From positions 62,001 to 126,000 of the forward strand of contig JABABA010000008.1 of assembly GCA_014238415.1 (NCBI GenBank): a stretch of DNA of 64,000 nucleotides, read 5' to 3'. This document shows, in pieces, positions 36,618 to 45,973 of this stretch (positions within the stretch are counted from its first letter, which is position 1; each line of letters opens with the position of its first letter). The DNA is from Planctomycetota bacterium (GTDB lineage: Bacteria > Planctomycetota > UBA1135 > GCA-002686595). The notes below the pieces were generated by a model that did not search any database, was not told the origin of the DNA, and saw only the letters and a list, made by a program, of their open reading frames with translations. The position numbers were made by a program, and so were the translations under genes.

Positions 36618-36815
36618 ATGCCTAAGATGAAATCAAAGGGAGCCGTCAAGAAGCGGTTCCGTCGGACCAAGTCCGGCAAGCTCAAGTCGAACCGTCCGCA
36701 TCGCGGGCACATGCACGCCATTCGCAGTGCTGGGGCCAAGCGCGCCAAGCGCAAGGCGATTATCACCGGGGGAACCTGGGCCAAGTTGCTGCAACGCATG
36801 ATGGGGGGGCGCTGA
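36618..36815 (+). CDS. rpmI: 50S ribosomal protein L35
   Basis: Small basic protein of 65 residues in the large ribosomal subunit. It starts PKMKSKGAVKKRFRRTKSGK and ends in a basic tail, matching L35 over its full length. It is followed by rplT after one base (stop TGA, then ATG at 36817), so the two are translationally linked as usual. About 170 bases separate it from the REP-like palindrome; this leader may hold the L20-type autoregulatory structure known in some bacteria, but I could not identify one. Confidence 0.97.
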   Translation: MPKMKSKGAVKKRFRRTKSGKLKSNRPHRGHMHAIRSAGAKRAKRKAIITGGTWAKLLQRMMGGR

Positions 36816-36816
36816 G

Positions 36817-37176
36817 ATGGTGCGCGTAACCTATGGCGCACCTCGCGCCCGTAAGAAAGCCCGTTTCTTCAAGCAGGCCCGCGGTTATCGCGGTGGCCGG
36901 AGCAAGCTCTGGCGAACCGTTCGAGAAGCGCTCATGCGCTCCTGGGCATTTGCCTACCGGGACCGCCGTCAGAAAAAGCGCCAGTTCCGCCGCCTCTGGG
37001 TCGTGCGCATCAACGCCGCGGCGCGCCAGAACGGCACGAACTACTCTCAGTTCATGAACGGCCTCAAGCGGGCTGGCATCGAGCTGAATCGCAAGCAGCT
37101 CTCTGAGTTGGCGATCCACGACCCTGCTGCCTTCAGCGAGCTGACAGAGGCCGCTAGCGCTGCCCGTAGCGCGTGA
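36817..37176 (+). CDS. rplT: 50S ribosomal protein L20
   Basis: Ribosome assembly protein of 119 residues that binds 23S rRNA. The family pattern is complete: ARKKARFFKQARGYRGGRSK, then RDRRQKKRQFRRLWVVRINAA and NYSQFMNGLKRAGIELNRKQLSELA. L20 also represses its own operon in several bacteria. It ends with a strong hairpin terminator 42 bases after the stop. Confidence 0.97.
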   Translation: MVRVTYGAPRARKKARFFKQARGYRGGRSKLWRTVREALMRSWAFAYRDRRQKKRQFRRLWVVRINAAARQNGTNYSQFMNGLKRAGIELNRKQLSELAIHDPAAFSELTEAASAARSA

Positions 37177-37217
37177 GCCAAGACTGCGGACCAGATACAC
37201 CGCTTGCACCATTACCC

Positions 37218-37252
37218 ACAACCCCACGGACCAGTCTGGCCCGTGGGGTTGT
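37218..37252 (+). terminator. strong hairpin after rplT
   Basis: Perfect 12-base stem (37218-37229 with 37241-37252, acaaccccacgg and its complement) enclosing a smaller ccag/ctgg hairpin. A short T-rich run follows (tgtttg). It probably ends or attenuates transcription between rplT and pheS, letting synthetase levels differ from ribosomal protein levels. Confidence 0.7.
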
Positions 37253-37335
37253 TTGCAAATGCGGATTGAGTGCCCTCGGGGATGTATTTGTGGCTTCAGG
37301 CAACAGTTCACCCTAAGCTCTCCTAAACTCCTCCC

Positions 37336-38358
37336 GTGGACAAGCAAACCAACCTTGAGAACGCCCAGGCGCGCATCGCCGAAGCTTCTGACCAGGCGGT
37401 CCTGGCTGACCTGGAGCGCGAGCTGCTGGGCAAGGATGGCTTGTTGGGGCAGCAGCTCAAGGAGATTCCCAGTCTGCCGCCCCCCGAGCGCGGGCCCGCC
37501 GGGCGCGCGGCCAATGAACTCAAGGCGGCTTTGACCGCTGGCTTGCTGGCCCGTGCTGCCGAGCTTGCCGAGGCTGACCTTGCAGCTGACCGCGAAGGCG
37601 TCGGCTTTGACGCTACCCTGCCAGCGCCTCCGGTTGAGCGCGGATCCCTGCATCCAATCACCAAGGTGACCCGTAGGTTGGTGCAGATCTTCAGCTCCAT
37701 GGGCTACCACATCCTGGACGGGCCAGAGGTGGAGCTTGACTGGTACAACTTCGAAGCCCTCAACATCCCGGCTGATCATCCGGCCAGGGATTCTCAGGAC
37801 ACTTTCTACTGCGGCGAAGAGGGGCGCCTGGTCCTGCGGACGCACACTTCACCCGTACAGGTGCGCGCTATGGAACGCATGACACCACCATTCCGTCTGG
37901 TTTGTCCTGGCAAGGTTTTCCGTCACGAAAACACCGATGCAACCCATGAACATACCTTCCATCAAATGGAAGGTCTGGTGGTGGGCAAGGATATTTCCGT
38001 GGGGCATCTCGTGGGCACCATGAAGACCCTGCTGCGCGGGATCTTTGGCAAGGAGATCGACGTGCGCCTGCGGCCAGGGCATTTCCCTTTTGTGGAGCCT
38101 GGGTTTGAGTTGGACGCGCGTTGTGTTTTCTGTGAGTCCGGTTGTAGGGTCTGCAAGGGCACCCGATGGATCGAGTTGTTGCCCTGCGGCCTGGTGCATC
38201 CCAAGGTGCTGGAAGCCGCAGGCATCGATCCCAGTGAGTGGAGCGGTTTCGCATTTGGCCTGGGCCTTTCGCGGCTGGTGATGCTCTCCCACGGCATTGA
38301 TGATGTGCGCCATCTCTTGGGTGGAGACCTGCGGTTCCTGGAGCAGTTCTCATGCTGA
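37336..38358 (+). CDS. pheS: phenylalanyl-tRNA synthetase alpha subunit
   Basis: Catalytic subunit of 340 residues of the alpha2-beta2 enzyme that charges tRNA-Phe. The N-terminal coiled coil (about 1-90) binds tRNA; motif 1 is near HPITKVTRRLVQIFSSMG, motif 2 includes RLVCPGKVFRHENTDATHEHTFHQMEGLVV, and motif 3 is GFAFGLGLSRLVML. Four cysteines (CVFCESGCRVCKG) form a possible zinc-binding knuckle near residue 265, as seen in some bacterial PheS. The start is a GTG. It overlaps pheT by seven bases. Confidence 0.97.
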   Translation: MDKQTNLENAQARIAEASDQAVLADLERELLGKDGLLGQQLKEIPSLPPPERGPAGRAANELKAALTAGLLARAAELAEADLAADREGVGFDATLPAPPVERGSLHPITKVTRRLVQIFSSMGYHILDGPEVELDWYNFEALNIPADHPARDSQDTFYCGEEGRLVLRTHTSPVQVRAMERMTPPFRLVCPGKVFRHENTDATHEHTFHQMEGLVVGKDISVGHLVGTMKTLLRGIFGKEIDVRLRPGHFPFVEPGFELDARCVFCESGCRVCKGTRWIELLPCGLVHPKVLEAAGIDPSEWSGFAFGLGLSRLVMLSHGIDDVRHLLGGDLRFLEQFSC

Positions 38359-40778
38359 TTTCCATGCGCTGGCTTGGCCGCCATGTGGATCTCTCGGGAA
38401 TTGATCCCGAGCAGCTGGCCATGGACCTGACCCTTTCTACTGCTGAGGTGGAAGGGGTGGAGCGGTTTGCCCCCTATCTCTCGGATGTGGTGGTGGGCCA
38501 TGTGCTCGAGCGGGAACAGCATCCGGACGCAGACAAACTGAGCGTCTGCAAGTTGGATGTGGGCACGGGGGAGACCTTGCAGATCGTCTGCGGGGCACCC
38601 AATGTTGCTGCGGGGCAGATGGTCGCCGTCGCGACCGTTGGCACGGTCCTGCCTGGCGACTTCAAGATCAAGAAATCCAAGATTCGCGGTGTGCACTCCG
38701 TGGGCATGATCTGCTCCGAGCGCGAGTTGGGCCTTTCCGATGAGCACGATGGCATTTGGGTGTTGCCGGGAAAACCCACCATTGGCGCTCCAGTAGCCGA
38801 GGCTTTGGGTATCGACGACTGGGTGCTGGAGATCGACAACAAGTCTCTGACCCATCGGCCGGACCTTTGGGGGCATCGGGGAGTCGCACGGGAAGTTGCG
38901 GCTATTTTGGATCGGCCTCTCTTGCCCATGGATACCAGCTTGCCCGAATTGGGTGGCGCTGATCCTGTCGAGGTGCGCGTGGAAAGTCCCGCCTGTTCGC
39001 GGTACATCGGCCTCTCAATAGACGGGGTCGGTGAGGGCAAGACTCCCGTTTGGATGCGCGGCATGCTGATGGCTACGGATCAGCGGCCCATCGACTTGCT
39101 TGTGGACCTGTCAAATTTTGTGATGGGGGACCTTGGTCAGCCGAACCATGCCTTTGATCGGGATCAGCTCGCCGGTGACGGGATTCTGGTGCGTGAGGCT
39201 CGCGAGGGAGAAACCCTTGTGACCTTGGACGAGGTGGAGCGCAAGTTGGGGCCCGCAGATCTCCTGATCTGTTCCGGCGACAAGGCCGTGGCCCTGGCAG
39301 GGATCATGGGCGGTCAAGACTCCAAGGTTCAGCAGGGCACCGGCCGCTTGCTGCTGGAAGTCGCATGTTTTGAACCGGTCCCCGTGCGTCGCACCAGCGC
39401 CCGCTTGGGCCTGCGGACGGATTCCTCCGCGCGCTTCGAAAAGCACCTGGATCCGACCTTGCCCCTCAAGGCCGCGGGGCACTTTGCGCGGCTCCTGCAG
39501 GAAATTCAGCCGGATGTGACCTTCCCTGCTTCCCTCGCTGATGCGGGGGACTGGAGCGACCCTGCTTGCGACGTGGCCATGAATCCCGATCAGGTGCGCC
39601 GTTCCTTGGGCGTGGGCATCTCGGATGAAGAGATGAGCGCCTTGCTCAGCAGCATTGGCTTCCGTGTGCAGGCCAACGGGGAGGCTTTGACCGTCAGCGT
39701 GCCTTCAAATCGTGCCACCAAGGACATTGCCATCGAGATGGACTTGATTGAAGAAGTTGGGCGCCTTTACCGCTATGGGAATATTCCCGAGCGGCATCTG
39801 ACAGGTGCTTTGGTGCCTCCGCCCGTGGACCATCGTCGGGAATTGGCCGAGTCCTGCCGCGATCTGCTCGCAGGGGGCGCACGCTTTCACGAAACCTTGA
39901 GCTACTCCTTCCAGTCCGATTCCTTGCACAAAATGCTGGGGCTTGATGGTGAGTGCTATGTGTCGGTGATCAACCCTGTGCAGGAGGGCACCGCGCGCAT
40001 CCGGCGTCAGGTGCTGCCCAGTTTGTTGACTCTCTTGGAACCCAACCGCCGTCAACGAGACGAGGTGCGTCTGTTTGAAATCGGCAAGGGATACTTGCCA
40101 GAGCAGGCCAGCGAAAGGGGGGAGCCAGGAGAGGTGCACGAGCTGGCTCTGGCTCTCTGCAGGGCGAGGCAAACCGACACCTCTTTCGACGAGGGCTGCC
40201 TGCCGCAGTTGATGGCGGTGGTGCAGGATCTGTTGGGCTCGCTTGAGTTCCGCGATTGGCAGTTCGTGGCGGTTGAACAGGCACCCGTTTCATGGCTGCA
40301 TCCCGTGCGGCGAGTTGAGGTGCGAGTGGGCGCTGGTGACGGAGCTTGCGTGGGCTTTGTTGCAGAGTTGGATCCGGGCCTTGCAGCACCCTTAGGCATT
40401 GATGGGGAACTTGTCAGCGATACCGCGGTGGCTTCCATTTCATTGGATGCGCTCTTGGATCAGGAGCGCTCGGGCGGCTCCTACAACCCTCTGCCTCGCT
40501 ATCCAGGTTTCAAGATCGATGTTGCCATCGTGGCTCCGGAAGAGGTTCCTGCACGAGATCTGTCGAGGGTGATCGAGAAGGCGGGCAAGGGAAACGCCAA
40601 GGACCTGGTGGTCTTTGATCTCTTTCGTGGGGATCAACTGGGAGCCGGACGGCGATCTTTGGCATATCATCTGGTGCTCCAGTCCGACAAGAAGACCTTG
40701 ACAGACAAGGACGCCCAGTCCTTCCTGCGCCGTCTGGAGCGGGGTTTGGGGGAGATTGGTGCTGAATTGCGCAGTTAG
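38352..40778 (+). CDS. pheT: phenylalanyl-tRNA synthetase beta subunit
   Basis: Large subunit of 808 residues. Domains in order: a tRNA-binding EMAP-like OB-fold (about 38-150; HPDADKLSVCKLDVG), B3/B4 editing domain (about 210-380; NFVMGDLGQPNHAFD), B5 helix-turn domain (about 400-470; SLGVGISDEEMSALL), catalytic-like core (EVGRLYRYGNIPE, LLEPNRRQRDEVRLFEIGKGY) and the C-terminal anticodon-binding FDX-ACB domain (PLPRYPGFKIDVAIVAPEEV to LTDKDAQSFLRRLERGL). Length and order are normal. Confidence 0.97.
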   Translation: MLISMRWLGRHVDLSGIDPEQLAMDLTLSTAEVEGVERFAPYLSDVVVGHVLEREQHPDADKLSVCKLDVGTGETLQIVCGAPNVAAGQMVAVATVGTVLPGDFKIKKSKIRGVHSVGMICSERELGLSDEHDGIWVLPGKPTIGAPVAEALGIDDWVLEIDNKSLTHRPDLWGHRGVAREVAAILDRPLLPMDTSLPELGGADPVEVRVESPACSRYIGLSIDGVGEGKTPVWMRGMLMATDQRPIDLLVDLSNFVMGDLGQPNHAFDRDQLAGDGILVREAREGETLVTLDEVERKLGPADLLICSGDKAVALAGIMGGQDSKVQQGTGRLLLEVACFEPVPVRRTSARLGLRTDSSARFEKHLDPTLPLKAAGHFARLLQEIQPDVTFPASLADAGDWSDPACDVAMNPDQVRRSLGVGISDEEMSALLSSIGFRVQANGEALTVSVPSNRATKDIAIEMDLIEEVGRLYRYGNIPERHLTGALVPPPVDHRRELAESCRDLLAGGARFHETLSYSFQSDSLHKMLGLDGECYVSVINPVQEGTARIRRQVLPSLLTLLEPNRRQRDEVRLFEIGKGYLPEQASERGEPGEVHELALALCRARQTDTSFDEGCLPQLMAVVQDLLGSLEFRDWQFVAVEQAPVSWLHPVRRVEVRVGAGDGACVGFVAELDPGLAAPLGIDGELVSDTAVASISLDALLDQERSGGSYNPLPRYPGFKIDVAIVAPEEVPARDLSRVIEKAGKGNAKDLVVFDLFRGDQLGAGRRSLAYHLVLQSDKKTLTDKDAQSFLRRLERGLGEIGAELRS

Positions 40779-40826
40779 CGGGGCCTTTCCTCTCAGTTGG
40801 GACCTTGCTGAAGGCCGATTCATTCC

Positions 40827-40842
40827 CAGGGGTCTGCCCCTG
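40827..40842 (+). terminator. weak hairpin after pheT
   Basis: Six-base stem caggg-g / c-cccctg with a four-base loop, 48 bases after the pheT stop. A tct-rich stretch follows but no true T-tract, so termination is tentative. Confidence 0.35.
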
Positions 40843-40902
40843 TCTCATTCCTGCCCGCTCGGATAACCTGGGTCTGGCCCAACCTGAACAAGAACAAGCA
40901 CC

Positions 40903-42312
40903 GTGAAGATCGTCCTTGTCAACCCTCCTAGTCCACCTGAGTTCCGCGTTTCCCGCGGACTGATGGGAGGTTTTGGCATGGCGGTCAGTCCAGAGTTGCT
41001 CTATCCACCGATTGAATTGGCTCATGTGGCCTCGTTCCTGGAGGAGTATGGCCACGAGGTTTCGATTCACGATGCGGACGCGGCGGCCCTGGATGCGGAC
41101 GGCATCCTGACGCGCATCCTGGCGGATGAGCCCGAGTTGGTCTGTCTGGATTCTTCCAGCACTTCCCTTGATCAGGATCTGGCCCTTGCGGGACGCGTCA
41201 AGCAGGGCAGTCAGGCCCTGGTTGCCATGCTTGGCAGTCAAGTGACCTATTGCCCTGATGAGGTTTTTGCAGAGGGCAGGATTGATGTGGTGGTCCGTGG
41301 AGAACCTGAAGCCACCGTGAGCGCCCTCGCCAACCGAATCACTGAGGGCAAGCCTCTGGCGGGGCTCGAAGGGATTTCGCGGGTAGAGACGGACGGCACG
41401 GTGGTGCACGAGCCGGAGCGGGAAAAAATCCGTGACCTTGATGCTCTGCCGATTCCTGCGCGACATCTGCTCGACAACCAGGCCTATCACTTCCCGGGGA
41501 TTGAGGGTACGGTGACCACAATCAAGTCCTCCCGGGGTTGCCCCCTTGACTGCTCCTTCTGCGGCTACACACTTGCTCAGGGCCTGCGCTTTCGCTTTCG
41601 TAGCCCCGAGCATGTCTTGCGGGAGCTCGATGATCTCTACGTGAACCACGGTTTGCGCCATGTGGTCTTTCGGGATCCCATCTTCACCACCCGCAAGGAC
41701 CGGGTGCTTGCAATCTGTGACGGCATCGTCGAGCGGGGCTGGAAGGACCTGATATGGCAGTGCGAAACCGCGGTCAAGACTCTCGATGAGAAGGTGCTGA
41801 AGCGCATGGCAGACGCGGGTTGCCGCCATATTTCCCTGGGCGTCGAATCAGGCAACGCAGAAATTCAGCGTAAACACTGCGGCAACAAGCTGAGCGATCT
41901 GGACCAGGCAGCGGAGGTTTTTCGAGTTTGTCGTGAGGTAGGCATCGAGACCCGAGCCTTCTGCATGATCGGCTTCCCTGAGGAAACCCCCGCCATGGCG
42001 GATGAGACCATTGCGTTGGTCAACCGCCTTGACCCGGATCAGGTCCAGTTCTGCGCGGTGACCGCATACCCTGGTACGCCGCTCTACAAGATGTTGCGTG
42101 GTACGCGCGAATTCGATTTCGCCACCATGACCGGCTACGGCGCTTTGGAAGGCAATGAACACATGAGCGCGGCAGACATCGAACAGAAAATCCGCGAGGC
42201 TTATCGCAGCTTCTACGGTCGACCGAAACGACTGCTGCGGGAACTCGCGACCCCGGGGCGCCTGATGGGCAGGGTACTGCGCTACTTCACCCTCTTTCGG
42301 CGGCGCGCCTAG
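40903..42312 (+). CDS. B12-binding-domain radical SAM protein, substrate unknown
   Basis: Cytosolic enzyme of 469 residues with an N-terminal cobalamin-binding-like domain (about 1-140; VLVNPPSPP, then a Rossmann fold) and a radical SAM domain (about 195-420). The cluster-binding motif is GCPLDCSFCG with C213, C217 and C220. FRDPIFTTRKDRV, HISLGVESGNAEIQRK and CMIGFPEETPAMADETI are typical of the BchE/HpnP-like broad family. The cobalamin loop motif DxHxxG is not obvious, so actual B12 binding is uncertain. Such enzymes carry out methylations, cyclisations or C-C bond formation on lipids, tetrapyrroles or natural products. Neighbours give no clue. The start is GTG. Confidence 0.87.
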   Translation: MKIVLVNPPSPPEFRVSRGLMGGFGMAVSPELLYPPIELAHVASFLEEYGHEVSIHDADAAALDADGILTRILADEPELVCLDSSSTSLDQDLALAGRVKQGSQALVAMLGSQVTYCPDEVFAEGRIDVVVRGEPEATVSALANRITEGKPLAGLEGISRVETDGTVVHEPEREKIRDLDALPIPARHLLDNQAYHFPGIEGTVTTIKSSRGCPLDCSFCGYTLAQGLRFRFRSPEHVLRELDDLYVNHGLRHVVFRDPIFTTRKDRVLAICDGIVERGWKDLIWQCETAVKTLDEKVLKRMADAGCRHISLGVESGNAEIQRKHCGNKLSDLDQAAEVFRVCREVGIETRAFCMIGFPEETPAMADETIALVNRLDPDQVQFCAVTAYPGTPLYKMLRGTREFDFATMTGYGALEGNEHMSAADIEQKIREAYRSFYGRPKRLLRELATPGRLMGRVLRYFTLFRRRA

Positions 42313-42587
42313 GGGGAAAGAAGGTCGGGCCCCTGGAGCTGCGCTCCAGAGGACCCGAGGTTCGGATGTGCGGGACCCTCCCTGGATCCCGGCATCCTTG
42401 GACTCCTTCTTCTAGATAGAGAGGTCCTGAAGTCCAGAGCGCAGCGAGCGGACCACGGAGAGTGGTACGGGTGCCGAGGGTTCTGGAGACCTCCCGTCCA
42501 AGTGCACTTCCGACGGGGGCGAGACATGTGGGGCGAGTTTTCACGAAGAAAGCCTGCCCAGGAGGTGGGGAATCGCAGGGGCACAAG
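42313..42587. other. intergenic region after the radical SAM gene
   Basis: No gene is supported here; open frames are Arg/Pro-rich chance ORFs. A stable small hairpin with seven-base arms (42333-42349, ctggagc and gctccag) inside a longer gggccc/gggtcc context lies 20 bases after the radical SAM stop and may end that transcript, although no T-tract follows. Confidence 0.4.
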
Positions 42588-42622
42588 AAAACCCACCCTC
42601 AAGTGCCTTGGGGGTGGGTTTC
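42588..42622 (-). terminator. strong rho-independent terminator (best on minus strand)
   Basis: Near-perfect 15-base stem (42588-42602 with 42606-42621) with a three-base loop. On the minus strand the stem ends in ggtgggttt followed by tctt, a good intrinsic terminator. It lies 36 bases after the stop of the small minus-strand ORF at 42658-42858, supporting that ORF as a transcribed gene. Confidence 0.75.
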
Positions 42623-42657
42623 AAATCTGCGAGGTGATCGGGTGAGCGGACCGATTT

Positions 42658-42858
42658 CTAACTGCCAGCAGGGGCGTCACCGGGTTCACCAGCGGTCTCA
42701 TGGGGGATGCTGGTGTGGGGCAGGCGTGTTAGGTCCACCCAAACAATGGAACGGGTCTCGGGGAAGAGGAGCAACACCCAGGGGGTGTCATGGAGGACGA
42801 CCCGGCCTGCACCGGGTTCAGGGACGTCCAGGTCGAAGGGGTCAGGGATGGGGTTCAT
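42658..42858 (-). CDS. small hypothetical protein
   Basis: Open frame of 66 codons on the minus strand with no recognised family. Its codon use matches neighbouring genes, with C or G at most third positions, and composition is protein-like rather than Arg/Pro-rich: it begins MNPIPDPFDLDVPEPG, contains a hydrophobic core WVLLLFPETRSIVWVDLTRL, and ends in an acidic, proline-rich tail. A strong terminator follows it, and it lies 165 bases downstream of the minus-strand methyltransferase gene, so the two could share a transcript. There is no strong ribosome-binding site. The coding call is an inference. Confidence 0.5.
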   Translation of the reverse strand: MNPIPDPFDLDVPEPGAGRVVLHDTPWVLLLFPETRSIVWVDLTRLPHTSIPHETAGEPGDAPAGS

Positions 42859-42904
42859 GGTGGGCTCTCGGACTCAATCAATCGGCACCCGGGAGCCCAA
42901 GTTG

Positions 42905-42919
42905 CCCCCTTCCTGGGGG
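42905..42919 (+). terminator. small hairpin followed by T-rich tail
   Basis: Five-base stem ccccc (42905-42909) and ggggg (42915-42919) with a ttcct loop, then aattttc. It has terminator form on the plus strand but no plus-strand gene precedes it closely. It may instead be a structure in the leader of the small minus-strand gene. Confidence 0.3.
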
Positions 42920-43023
42920 AATTTTCTCTGTCCGAAGTGGACCATTATTTTGGATTTATTGAGGGCCACTTGAGCCCCCTCCTGGAGCCCTTGGGAGAGG
43001 TCCCCGGGTGGTGTCACTTGAGT

Positions 43024-43875
43024 TCAGGCCCCTAGGTCAACCCGTGCCGTGGCCTGTACGAACGAGTAGAAAATCACGGAATCCGGATCATGGGCCACCA
43101 TTGCCAATTCGCGTTTCATGCCCTCAACTGTCTCACCGTTGACCAGCCCTGTTTGCAGCAGGCCCTCGGATCCCGAGAGCAGCAACTCGGACCAATATGC
43201 CAGGAACTCCGAGCGTTCCTCCGGCCAGCGGTTGTCCAGGTGAACCGTGCGCACCTCGGTGTCGATGTCGCGATAACCATTCTCCAGGAGCAGGTTGCCC
43301 AGGCGCGCCCCGATGAACGGGTCGCCTCCTAGATCGTACTGGTGGTCGTTGAAGGCCGCCCAATAGGCCAAGGTTGATGGGGAGTAGGGAGCCAGGAAGA
43401 AGGAGGCGTTCTGCACTTCGTTGACCACCACAGGGCTGCCACCGATCAGGACCCTGCGTATTTCTGAGAGTACTCGTGAGGCATCCGGGATGTGCTCCAG
43501 AACCCAGCACAGGTAAGCGCCATCGAAGCTGCCCGAGGCAAATTTCATGTCCGTCGCGTCTCCGGACACAAATTGCACGCGCTCGGCACTCAAACCCCGC
43601 TGGTTGGTCACCCTCGCAGCCGCGTCGAGGTTCTTCTTGCTCGCATCGAGGCCGGTAACATACAGGTCGGGAAAATCACGTAGCAGGATCTGGGTTTGGG
43701 CACCAACTCCGCATCCCACTTCAAGCAGGTTGCGGCAGTTCTTGAAGGGCAGTTTGCCGTGAATGCGGTGCTCAAGAATGCGTGCCTGGCGGACCAGGCG
43801 ATCCGCTTCTTGGTCGCTGAAGCCATGCAGGTAGCCCTGTGGATCGGGCTGTTGACTGGGTCGGGGGCTCGGCAT
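43024..43875 (-). CDS. class I SAM-dependent methyltransferase
   Basis: Methyltransferase of 283 residues. Motif I is [16 protein letters not shown] (about 50-65), the acidic strand end is [11 protein letters not shown], the adenine-contact region [11 protein letters not shown], and motif [19 protein letters not shown]. The C-terminal half (about 165-283) carries aromatic-rich segments such as [17 protein letters not shown] that may form the acceptor site. It resembles the broad UbiE/COQ5-like set, but the acceptor is not identifiable. It is divergent from acs, with about 135 bases between the two starts for both promoters. Confidence 0.87.
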   Translation of the reverse strand: MPSPRPSQQPDPQGYLHGFSDQEADRLVRQARILEHRIHGKLPFKNCRNLLEVGCGVGAQTQILLRDFPDLYVTGLDASKKNLDAAARVTNQRGLSAERVQFVSGDATDMKFASGSFDGAYLCWVLEHIPDASRVLSEIRRVLIGGSPVVVNEVQNASFFLAPYSPSTLAYWAAFNDHQYDLGGDPFIGARLGNLLLENGYRDIDTEVRTVHLDNRWPEERSEFLAYWSELLLSGSEGLLQTGLVNGETVEGMKRELAMVAHDPDSVIFYSFVQATARVDLGA

Positions 43876-44011
43876 GCGGCCGCAGGATGCGAGGGGGCAG
43901 GGGGGGAGCGCCAGCGGGCTTCAGGTTGGTCTACGCCTCACGCGACTCCTGCCGCTAGACTGGGCGCAGCCGTTGCTTCTCCCGGCTCTTGTCCATCCCC
44001 CGAAAAGACCC

Positions 44012-45973
44012 ATGAGTCAACAAATCGACAACATTCTGCACGAGAACCGTCGCTTCAGTCCCTCGGACGCCTACAGGCAGGTCTCGCGCATGGGCGACGA
44101 GGCAGAGTATCAGGCCATGTATCAGCGCTCAATCGATGATCCGGAGGGGTTCTGGGCCGAGGTGGCCCGTGAACTGCCCTGGATGCGGCCTTTTGAAGGC
44201 GTGCTGGATTGGTCCAAAGCACCGGTGGCCAGCTGGTTTGGTGGGGGGCAGTTGAATGCTTCTGCCGTGTGCTTGGATCAGCATGCTGATGGGGAGCGCG
44301 CCGACAAGGTGGCGATTCACTGGGAGGGGGAGCCCGGGGATGCGCGAAGTTTTACCTACGGGGAATTGCGGGTCGAGGTTGCGCGCTTTGCCAATGTGCT
44401 CAAGTCCCGAGGAATTGGCAAGGGCGACCGGGTTGCGATCTACATGCCCATGATTCCTGAGCTCGCGATTGCGGTTCTGGCCTGCGCGCGAATTGGCGCT
44501 ATCCACTCAGTTGTCTTTGGGGGTTTTTCTGCCCAGGCTCTGCGGGATCGTATTGAGGACACCGGCTGCAACGCAGTCATCTGCGCGGACGGTGGCTGGC
44601 GCCGGGGTAGTGTCTTGCCTCTCAAGCAGGAGGTCGACAGGTCCCTGGAAGGAATAGATCACGTGCATACAGTGCTGGTGGTGCGGCGCACAGAAAATGA
44701 GGTGGAATGGCACAGTGAACGAGATGTGTGGTTGCACGAGGCGCTTGAATCCGTCAGCGATGTATGCGCGCCAGAACCCATGGATAGTGAGGATGTGCTG
44801 TTCCTGCTCTACACCTCGGGTTCCACGGGCAAGCCCAAAGGAATCATGCACACAACTGGAGGCTATATGGTGGGTGCCTATCTTTCCACGCGCATGGTCT
44901 TTGATTTGCAAGAGGACGACGTGTACTGGTGCACTGCGGATGTTGGTTGGATTACGGGACACAGCTATATCGTCTACGGGCCTCTGGCCAATGGCGCAAC
45001 TATCGTGATGTACGAGGGCGCGCCCAATGCTCCCGCGGAGGATCGTTTCTGGGACATCTGTGAGCGCCTGGGTGTCACGGTTTTCTACACCGCGCCCACT
45101 GCGATTCGTGCCTTCATGAAATGGGGCGACGAGCATGTGCAAAAACACGACCTGTCCAAGCTGCGCTTGCTTGGCACCGTGGGGGAGCCAATCAATCCCG
45201 AGGCCTGGACCTGGTATCACCGGGTGGTGGGGGGCGAGCGATGCCCCATCGTTGACACCTGGTGGCAGACGGAGACCGGTGGCATCATGTTGACGCCACT
45301 CCCCGGTTGCACCGATACCAAGCCCGGTTCAGCCACACGACCTTTCTTTGGCGTGGATGCCTGTATCTTGAATGAGGAGGGGCAGGAACTCGGGCCCAAC
45401 CAGGGTGGATTGCTGGCTCTGCGCAAACCCTGGCCTTCCATGCTGCGTGGCATCTGGGGGGACGAGCAGCGCTATAAGGAGACCTATTGGTCCAAGTGGC
45501 CGGATGGCTGGACGTACTTTGCAGGGGACGGGGCGCGTCAGGACGAGGACGGGTACTTTTGGGTCTTGGGTCGAGTGGATGACGTGATCAACGTCAGTGG
45601 ACACCGGCTCTCCACAATGGAGGTGGAGAGCTCGCTCGTGGCCCACGAGGCTGTGGTGGAGGCTGCCGTGGTGGGCAGGCCGGATGATCTGACCGGCGAA
45701 GCGATCGTGGCCTTTGTGACCACACTCAAGGGAATCGATGGCAATGCTGACGTGCGCGCTGCCCTGCTTGAGCATGTGGTCGAGCAAATCGGCAAGCTCG
45801 CCCGCCCCCAGGAGATCCGTTTTACGGATGCTCTACCAAAAACACGCTCGGGGAAAATAATGCGGCGTCTGCTGCGGGATGTGGCCGCCGGACGCGAGAG
45901 CAATCAGGACATGTCCACCATTGAAGATGCAGGGGTGCTGGAGCGCCTGCGATTGACGGATGGTCAGAACTGA
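44012..45973 (+). CDS. acs: acetyl-CoA synthetase
   Basis: AMP-forming acetate:CoA ligase of about 653 residues, which activates acetate by way of acetyl-AMP. The N-terminal part has the usual FWAEVAREL and the acyl-adenylate core motif [19 protein letters not shown]; the signature [10 protein letters not shown] and the hinge region [25 protein letters not shown] are intact. The C-terminal [14 protein letters not shown] carries the regulatory lysine (K615) that is acetylated in other species. ATG 44012 gives the normal length; the open frame to 43874 is non-homologous. Its stop overlaps the start of a cytochrome gene (TGATG), an unusual partner. Confidence 0.97.
   Translation: MSQQIDNILHENRRFSPSDAYRQVSRMGDEAEYQAMYQRSIDDPEGFWAEVARELPWMRPFEGVLDWSKAPVASWFGGGQLNASAVCLDQHADGERADKVAIHWEGEPGDARSFTYGELRVEVARFANVLKSRGIGKGDRVAIYMPMIPELAIAVLACARIGAIHSVVFGGFSAQALRDRIEDTGCNAVICADGGWRRGSVLPLKQEVDRSLEGIDHVHTVLVVRRTENEVEWHSERDVWLHEALESVSDVCAPEPMDSEDVLFLLYTSGSTGKPKGIMHTTGGYMVGAYLSTRMVFDLQEDDVYWCTADVGWITGHSYIVYGPLANGATIVMYEGAPNAPAEDRFWDICERLGVTVFYTAPTAIRAFMKWGDEHVQKHDLSKLRLLGTVGEPINPEAWTWYHRVVGGERCPIVDTWWQTETGGIMLTPLPGCTDTKPGSATRPFFGVDACILNEEGQELGPNQGGLLALRKPWPSMLRGIWGDEQRYKETYWSKWPDGWTYFAGDGARQDEDGYFWVLGRVDDVINVSGHRLSTMEVESSLVAHEAVVEAAVVGRPDDLTGEAIVAFVTTLKGIDGNADVRAALLEHVVEQIGKLARPQEIRFTDALPKTRSGKIMRRLLRDVAAGRESNQDMSTIEDAGVLERLRLTDGQN

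Noticed and set aside
42287..42962. Plus- and minus-strand open frames of about 100-170 codons after the radical SAM gene
   Set aside because: Arg/Pro/Ser-rich chance frames lacking homology; only the minus-strand 66-codon frame has coding-like codon use and a terminator.
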